This document shows positions 56,734-64,000 of a stretch of DNA of 64,000 nucleotides, piece by piece. Source of the DNA: Hofstenia miamia (taxonomy: Eukaryota; Xenacoelomorpha; Acoela; Hofsteniidae); contig CABFPE010000166.1 of assembly GCA_900660155.1 (NCBI GenBank), positions 467,815 to 531,814 of the forward strand. Direction: 5' to 3'. Under the pieces are notes generated by a model. It saw nothing but the letters and a program-made list of their open reading frames with translations, was not told the DNA's origin and searched no databases. Position numbers and translations under genes: made by a program. Each line of letters opens with the position of its first letter. Position 1 is the first letter of the stretch.

Positions 56734-59700
56734 TGTATTGCAAGAATATTCAAAGATTTAGCCGAAATATTTAAAAAGTTGTTAATTGCAAAACAATTCG
56801 AAATGGGTATATGGATGTATATAATGTAATTTTATGTTTGTATGATATTGCAAAAGTCTTGCAATAAAGACACAAGCTTCTGTTTTCAGCTTTACATGTG
56901 TTAATGGTTTTAAATTATTCCAAATCATGCTAGAACTGACATGGTGAAGATCATGGAAATAGTACATGACTTCCCAATGAGTGCATAACTACCCAAAATT
57001 ATAATTTTTTTTGCACCCAGAACAATGAATCAGCTCGTGACGGAAAGATATTTTTTGTGCAAAGCTATAGGAACTTGACAATCCACAAACAACTTATTGA
57101 AAGCATGGTTCATCATAAAGTAGGGTTTGGTGACGGGATAATTAGACTTTAGAGTGAAGAATTAAGATTGAAACAATGCGGTTCTTCATTATATATACAT
57201 ATTTATCCGCGCCTAAGACTTTAATTATAGTAAAATTTATGTAATAATGAGGAATAATGGTAAAAATTATTAAAAAGTATAATCTATGCCTAGTAGCAGG
57301 ACCATTGACACTCTTTTACCATTTAGAACCAATTGGTTTCTTAATATTTAATGGAATAAATGTTTCAACTATTCCAATATTTGGTGATAAGATAGTGGAC
57401 TAACCCTAAATGAATATAATATTTTTCATATACGTATTTTATAGAAGAACTACATTAAGTTATGATGAAAATGGCATATACTTGTAAAAGTGATTTCAAC
57501 TTTTTGAAATTCCGCTTTGTGCTCATAGTTCAAAGAAAAATAAATTCCTCGAAAAATATTCTGTCTCATTGATGAACCTACTTAGGAGTCACACATGACA
57601 CATTTCAATAAAATAATAATTCATTATTGAATGAGTAGTATCCATTTTAACAGAGTAAATGAAATTATGTTATTGCTTGACCAGCCCCAGTATACCTTTA
57701 TTGCTCCTCCTGACAAAGACTTTGCTGAAAAAGCAGTGAAGGCATTTTTGGCAGGCAAAATTCTATTGAAAAAATGAGATACTCTACCATGCAGAATGTT
57801 GATAAAGGGTGTAATGGTGTAGCATAATCTCATTAATTTCTGATTTTCTCAACTAAGAATAAAAAAGATCAAAAAAAATAATTAACAAATTAATAATTTA
57901 GAACAAACCTCGTACATTGGAAATTGAGTATAATATTTGTTCTTATTTTTTTAAATTGAATTTTAAACACTATTTGAGGGAATTGGGACTTTTGCAGGCA
58001 ATCAGATTTAAGGTCATACTATTTTCTGCACACATTCAATTATGGAATATAAATAATATGGTTATCTTTAAAGAATATGAAACACTTAAAAAATTATCTG
58101 GTTTACATTGAAATGTGTACGTGAATGAGAGTCAATGTAAAATATAATTGGTTCCGCTTTATCTAAACGAATTTTAGAAGATATTCTAAAGGAACACTCG
58201 GTAAAAACGGCGTTTTTAGAACGCCCTGAATAACCCCTAGATTCGCCATTGAGACATGCATGCACGTACAGTACTCATTTTCAACCTTTTAAGATCTTAC
58301 ACTTTACGAATTCGCTAAACTTATTTGAGAAAACTAAACATCCCACATTGAATGAAATCTAATCCTAAATATGAAGGAAAAATTAAATTTATAATAAATC
58401 TCGAACTTAATGTCTCAAAATTTTATTTAAACTTGAGTGATAGAATTCTCAATTTACATATAGTTTAAAAAATCTCAATCGGACTCAATTTTTTTAAAAA
58501 ATACGTGAGCTCAGATGGAGCAACTTGATACATACTAAAAGTACTTCTCTGATTCATTTGGAAATATAGTTATGACTGTTTTCTTCACACTCGAAATTTC
58601 AAATGCAAAGAAGCAGTAGATGAAGTTAAAAAATCAAGTATAAACACCGATCTCATATTTACCCATGAGTTTTATTCAATATTTGAATTTTTCCTTCATG
58701 AGGTCAGCGATCTGCTAAATGATACTACCTAGTTGAAGTAAGCAAACAATTCAGAATACTGAGAACATTAACCTTAAGTTATGGAAGCTGATGAGAATAT
58801 GATGAAATGTCAGTATATCTCCAATTCCTACTAATATATTTATAAAAATAGCTTATCTCATATGCATTGACACAAAAGATAATATAAGGTTCCACATTGT
58901 ATTGAATTTGTGAACTAAATGCATATATATACTGTATATAGAGTAATAATTTAATGTTCATAATATAAACAGCTTATCAAGTTTTAGTAGTTATAATGTA
59001 TAAATGTCATTACAATATAATGCTAAGGTACCAAAATTGAAATTTTTTTTCTGTGAGGTCTTAATATATTTTGTCCGGGGCGATATGCTTGGTTTTTCAA
59101 TGATTTCCTCTTGTAAACATCTCTCCATAACCACCAACAATAATGCAATAAAATGTTTATATCCAATCTTCTTTTCCTTGGTTCCTAGAACCACCGCACA
59201 TGCATTTAAACCGATTTATGCACTCTCTATTCACGCAATCGAACGGTTAAATGTTCATGAAAGGAATAAATTTAAGCGTAATATAACATATGAAACATAA
59301 ATAAAAAAGGTTAAAGTAATACTGTGTAGTGCACACACCGACTAAATAATGAAATTTTTATTTGCTGCTCAACAGAAGTTTTAAGGTTCAAAATATAAAT
59401 ATTACAAAAATTTTCTTGTAGACACCACTTTCTCGGGGGAGGCCCACGCCCCCACCCCTCTGGCGACGCGCCTGATGTTAGATTTTAAAGCTTGGAAATA
59501 TTACGCTCTGATTAAATATTTTAATATCATCTGTATACACATTAAGCTATGCACTACTTTCTAAAGCATCATACAACTATAATAAATTTAGTAAATAATA
59601 TTTTCTTGAGTAAGAATATTTTCGTTATTTTCAATATTATTTATTAATAAATTATTTCTACAATTACGTATAATTTTCTTAAAAATTTAATAAGTCTTAG

Positions 59701-60102
59701 CTTGCATGAAGTTGCAAAAATTAACTTCTTTCTTAGCATGATTTCTGAAAGGTTAAGGAAGTCAACGAAAAGAGACGAGCTATCTGAGTAGTCAGCAATC
59801 AATTCATCTGATACCAATATTTTATATTAAATACGAACATCAGTAGACAGCTATTATTCATGACTAATGTTTATGTGTGAATTATATACAAAAAAAATGT
59901 CTATGTAATGACATATATTTATTTTAACATAAAAAGTACAAAACATGATTATTTATACTATAAACTAGCTAATTTTAAATTTTACAGTCGAAATATACTC
60001 TGAAAACGAATGCAATGATAGTTTAGAATTGTTTATTTATCTTTGAATGTGATAATTGGTAGAAAGTTGGATAAGTATTGCTCTTACAAAAAAGTTGGTC
60101 AG
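56734..60102. other. intergenic DNA downstream of gene B
   Basis: Mostly AT-rich and without recognised genes. A 48-codon frame at 57631-57777 (+) reads DQPQYTFIAPPDKDFAEKAV and looks protein-like, but matches no family I know. A GC-rich transposon-type end lies at about 59425-59474 (inverted: CAGGCGCGTCGCCAGAGGGG); no partner or target duplication was found. Confidence 0.45.
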
Positions 60103-60709
60103 GGCACACTGCTACATGAAAAACATTTGTCATTTAATTAATTAACTACTAAAGTTGGCGAAAGGGGTGCTACATGAACAATTTTATTGTCTGAACGGAC
60201 AACTTTTGTCACCAACTTTTGTTGGTCCGAACGCACAACTTTAGTCTAGAAAATTATTCCCGATTTTGATGTGAAATAATGGTGCTACATGAACGATTTT
60301 CGTTGGCCAACATAAATTGGCAACAAAAGTTGTTCATGTAGCATGGGTTTAAGCGGAGGAAAACTGAATTGATTTGCTTCAAAATAAGTGTTGTGCAATA
60401 ATTCAACTGCCATTTTGCTTTACAACAAAGTGAAATAGTGCGATTTAAACAAGAAGGCTACAAGAACAACTTTTATCACCAATTTTTGTTGGCAATTAAA
60501 ATCGTTCATGTAACATCCCCTCCACAACTTTTGTCTAAAACTAATTAAATGACTAAAGTTGTTTGTGTAGTATACCAAATCAACACCAAATTTGGCGACA
60601 AAATTTTTCCTTCGGACGACAGAAATTGCTGACAAAAGTTGGCAATAAAAGTTGTTCCTTTCGACGACAAAAATCGGCGACAAAAGTAGTTGTTTGTGTA
60701 GCAAGTGCT
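60103..60709. mobile_element. 607-bp fold-back MITE with AAAGTTG-type internal repeats
   Basis: The left end GGCACACTGCTACATGAA and the inverted right end AGCACTTGCTACACAAAC match with one gap. Outside lie TTGGTCAG (60095-60102) and TTAGTCAG (60710-60717), an 8-bp target duplication with one mismatch. Inside, many copies in both orientations of GACAAAAGTTG and TTGTTCATGTAGC occur, so single strands would fold extensively. Non-coding; the minus frame at 60420-60704 is a by-product of the repeats. Confidence 0.75.
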
Positions 60710-61333
60710 TTAGTCAGCAGTAAATTATCGTAGATGATATTAATATGTTTTGGTGTAAATCGTGCTTGAAATAGACACTTTCAATTTTTCTATTGAAAAA
60801 TCAACGTCGGGAATAAAATTTTTGTAAATCTTGGCAAGTTCTTTAAGAGATCAACAACATAATATGTAATTGTGAAATGTCAGACAAAGCCTTCCTAACA
60901 GCGATTGATCGTAGATGCTTTTCTAGATGATAAAGAAACGTCATACTTTATTATTTCATTTTCTCACTAAAGGTATTAACATAGAATAGTTCAAACGCGG
61001 GAAATTGAAGATAATATTTCTCAGATTATTAAATGAATCTATTTAATTTCTTCTTATGAAATGATTTAGGTATCGGGAAAAATGTACCGCTCCACTTAAA
61101 ATGCATGAAACCTGTTAAATTATCTAACAGTGTTTCCCAATAACATTGATATCTCTCTCCACTCTAGGTTTTAATTCAGTCCTTGATGCTGACATTTTTC
61201 TTAAACTACATGGATGTATGATTTTCCTTTAAATGATTTTCAGTACACATTTATAGTAATTAATTTTAAATTGTGACTGCTTTTAAATTATATCGCAAAA
61301 TTTAGCATCAAGCTCAATACTGCATTGAACTTT
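60710..61333. other. non-coding stretch
   Basis: Nothing recognised between the fold-back element and the dispersed repeat. Confidence 0.5.
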
Positions 61334-61520
61334 AAGCAAACTTTTTGATGAATTCAAAGAGCAGAGTAGACTCTACCTTCAAGAAATTCAAATGCTCTAG
61401 AAAAGCACTTGAAATTCTCCAAAGATTCGCACTTTTTCTATTAGAATCTACTCCATTAATACATCCTTAGAATTTCCATGAAATTTATTGGTAAAAATTT
61501 CGATGTAGAACAGCAATATT
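61334..61520 (-). repeat. dispersed repeat, copy B
   Basis: The reverse complement aligns over about 180 bp with 7822-8000 (see there). Divergence by eye is moderate (roughly a quarter of positions), so the two copies are old. Confidence 0.75.
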
Positions 61521-63280
61521 GTAACAGCCGCGTATGCTTTTCTTTGATGAAATTCAATGAACAAGCAGCATATATTTGAGACATTGAATAATGCTTTAAT
61601 TGAATATCGTTAAGTCACTGCAGATGAATTCACAAAATTTTATTTTAGTCAAGTAATTGAACTTAGTCCAAATCCTGTCCCATATCAGCTCAAGGAAAGC
61701 ATTTGGTTCCATGGTCCTAAGGCACAACTATTATTTTGGCGAAATTGGTGAAACTTATTAGTATTAATTCGAAATTTGTTCATTATTGGTCGCAGTCTCA
61801 CAGAAATACTTAGTCCCACCGATAGCAACCAATAACTAACTGAATGATTCCCGAAAATCAAATTTTTTCTATTACTTTTAGTAATATTTTCTGAATGTGC
61901 GTAATGGCGTTAATTGCATACATTTTAAAAATGTGACATTTTTTAAATAACATTTTATTTCTCAGATCATTACCAACGTTTTTAAGCCAATTTCAGTAAT
62001 TAATCCGCAATTTGAACCAATTTGCAAGGCAAGCATTTAATTAGGACATTACAATTTGCTCATTGCTTCACATTTAAATTTTTCCGTTGTAAAAGATCCA
62101 CGCAAAATTCAATACAATAACCTAAATTTAAAACATGATATTTATCATTTAAATCAATCAGAAACATTTTTTTTCAAGCAGTACCGGAAACAGAATTATA
62201 TTTGTCTCGTATATGATATATAGTTTTTTTCGCATTTGTTACCTCACGGATTCCTTAAACAATATTCTTAAATTTAAAATTATAAGAATTGGTAATGAAA
62301 GATTAAATTTTTCTACGAATGTGCTACCAACTCAGTCAAAAAATCAAATATAACGTGGATAATTTCAGAGTGATATATTTTGAAATAAATTTTAAAAATC
62401 TTTGAGCAATTAAATGTGATTTCCATCAACTTCAACTGCAATTTTCTGCTCTAAGTTTCTATTCTAAGTTTCTCAATCTTGAAAAACTTTGTTATCTACC
62501 TCAAGTTTTCTATCATCGACATGCCTTCAATTGTTATTCGACAAATTCTTATTCAATATTTCGAAATGCACAATTTATTGACTGCCTTACCAAAAATTGT
62601 AAATATTTGAATTAATACAAACTATTGGATTTTGAGCAGAGTTTTACAGAACGATTACTTTCTGTTTAAGAAATTTTAAACAAATTTAAGATATAACCGA
62701 TTAGGGAAGAAAAAACTACAGAAATCATTAGCAATTTTTTTTGAAAAAGATTTATAAAAAGAACTGCAGACCTAATCAAATTTTTATAATAATATTACAG
62801 GTAACTTTCTGAAAAAAATCGTATCTGGGTTTTTCATAAATAAATAAATTTTTCATGGTTTATTATTTACACTAATTTGGTTACATATAAATATTTGAAT
62901 GTACGAGCCGCTAATGCCAAGTTGTCTAAAGTTATTTTGAAGTTGTCAAATTCATAAATTAACTATTATGATTTCCTTAAACTCTAAATAGATTGAGTAT
63001 TGCAACTATATTAGAGTTCAAATCAGCAATGTCTGTATCATATTTGATTTTATCAAAAATAAGTTTTCACATTAATTGTTGATGTATCTTCTCAATGAAC
63101 CTTTATGAAAATTATTTTTATTAATTAACTCCAAGATAGAATTTTGTAATGAAATATGGTAGTTTATTCTGTGACTTTTTGAACTCTATTTTAAATCAAG
63201 ACATTTAATCAAAGTTTTCGTAAGGCTTTTGATTATACAGTCATCCATTTTCATTTCTATGCAACTATATACAAAGAATA
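61521..63280. other. non-coding stretch
   Basis: AT-rich DNA with no supported gene, repeat or RNA feature on either strand. Confidence 0.5.
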
Positions 63281-64000
63281 AAACTTCCCGATGGTAGTTT
63301 TATATTTGCAAAACTCATTAAAACTAATATTCCTAAAGGTACTCTTTATCTGTTAAGCAAGTATAAAAATTCTGTTAAATTTGTTGACAACACTGCGGTT
63401 TAGCAAATCCTTTATCATAACTCAAGTAATAACGATCTATTTTTTAAAGAACTAATAGACTGGTGCAAGAAAAGTAAGGCTTCTCTCAATGCTAATAAAT
63501 CTAAAGCACTTACCATATCCTTTTAAAGGGATTTCATTGTATTGATGACAGCATAATTAAAAGCGTTTTTCAGCTAAACACTTCGTTGTTGAAATTCAAA
63601 TTGATTTGAATTTGGGAAATCATGTCAAATATACTATAACTAAAGCAGCTAAAAGATTCCAATTAATTCACCGTCTTAAATTTAGTTAAATCCATATAAA
63701 GGAAATCATAATGGCTTATGTATCCATGATGCTAACAATTTTAGAATATTGTACACCATTCTGGCACTCATCTCTTACTAAATACCAAACAAATGACAAT
63801 GAAAATATACAGAAGCTAGCTTTAAACACAATTTTCCTTCATTTATCATACCATGATGCTCTTTCATTAGCCAAACTCAACATTATAAAAGAACGCAGGC
63901 TAAATCATTGCAACCAACTATGGAAAATGATAGAAAATAAATACCACCATTTTTACAATCTACTACCTCCTTCCTTTATATCAATATACAACCTCCGTCA
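63281..64000 (+). pseudogene. LINE (CR1/Jockey-type) RT C-terminal fragment, running off the window
   Basis: KYKNSVKFVDNTAV (about 63360) matches the RT motif KFADDTAV/YVDD with the second Asp changed to Asn. ELIDWCKKSKASLNANKSKA follows as the usual W...N...LNxxKSK block. At 63710-63990, AYVSMMLTILEYCTPFWHSS, LTKYQTNDNENIQKLAL and LSYHDALSLAKL form the post-RT thumb/C-terminal region. Several stops and shifts separate the pieces, so it is dead. The upstream RT blocks found at 43.4-44.1 kb are missing here. Confidence 0.8.

Noticed and set aside
59004-59300. 98-codon plus frame and 67-codon minus frame overlapping at 58991-59300
   Set aside because: Neither has domain-like features or splice context, and they shadow each other.
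1-64000. CRISPR arrays, operons or ribosome-binding sites
   Set aside because: No spaced direct-repeat arrays; intron-containing genes and retroelements show the DNA is eukaryotic.

Overview
The window reads as AT-rich nuclear DNA of an invertebrate animal. The evidence is introns with GT-AG borders, frequent (TA)n microsatellites, a pair of vesicular-amine/polyamine-type MFS transporter genes, and a dense mix of transposable elements: Ty3/gypsy, Penelope-like, LINE, hAT-like, piggyBac, Tc1/mariner, MITEs and a possible Polinton fragment. Nothing seen allows a firm phylum; arthropod, cnidarian or another soft-bodied invertebrate all remain possible. No rRNA gene, CRISPR array or clear functional tRNA was seen.

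The only genes that look intact are two paralogous three-exon transporters of the SLC18B1-like major facilitator family, both on the + strand: gene A (14476-24650, 413 codons) and gene B (46309-56709, 412 codons). They share exon boundaries, intron phases, about 7.4 kb first introns and a conserved roughly 140-bp 5' flank with a CCAAT box. Exon 2 of the pair has diverged much more (about 27% of residues differ) than the first two thirds of exon 3, which is almost identical at the nucleotide level. That pattern suggests gene conversion.

Layout. 1-14.3 kb: non-coding DNA with one possible GPCR exon, near-identical blocks separated by single Ns (probably unmerged contig overlaps), a GGGTC-rich repeat element, and a 3.6-kb hAT-like element carrying a piggyBac MITE. 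14.3-24.7 kb: gene A, whose first intron holds a piggyBac transposase relic split by a CCACTAGTGG-rich element, plus a 534-bp MITE; its second intron holds a TTAA-flanked MITE. 24.9-32.8 kb: an old, heavily broken minus-strand Ty3/gypsy relic. 32.9-34.1 kb: a Tc1/mariner element lying between two (TA)n arrays. 34.6-35.4 kb: the C-terminal part of a Penelope-like element. 35463-36462: a 1000-N gap. 36.5-36.95 kb: a fragment that may be a Polinton-type capsid gene. 36.97-42.4 kb: a younger minus-strand Ty3/gypsy element with gag, protease, RT, RNase H, a tRNA-Arg-type primer site and one LTR edge. 43.4-44.1 kb: a LINE RT relic. 45.1-45.4 kb: a coding-like fragment. 46.3-56.7 kb: gene B, whose first intron carries a hAT-like element with an exact 8-bp target duplication, which in turn carries a Tc1 element. 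56.7-64 kb: non-coding DNA with a fold-back element, a dispersed repeat shared with 7.8 kb, and a second LINE fragment running off the end.

The genes do not form a pathway beyond the transporter pair. The rest is a nested record of transposition. All identifications come from reading the sequence; no database search was run.
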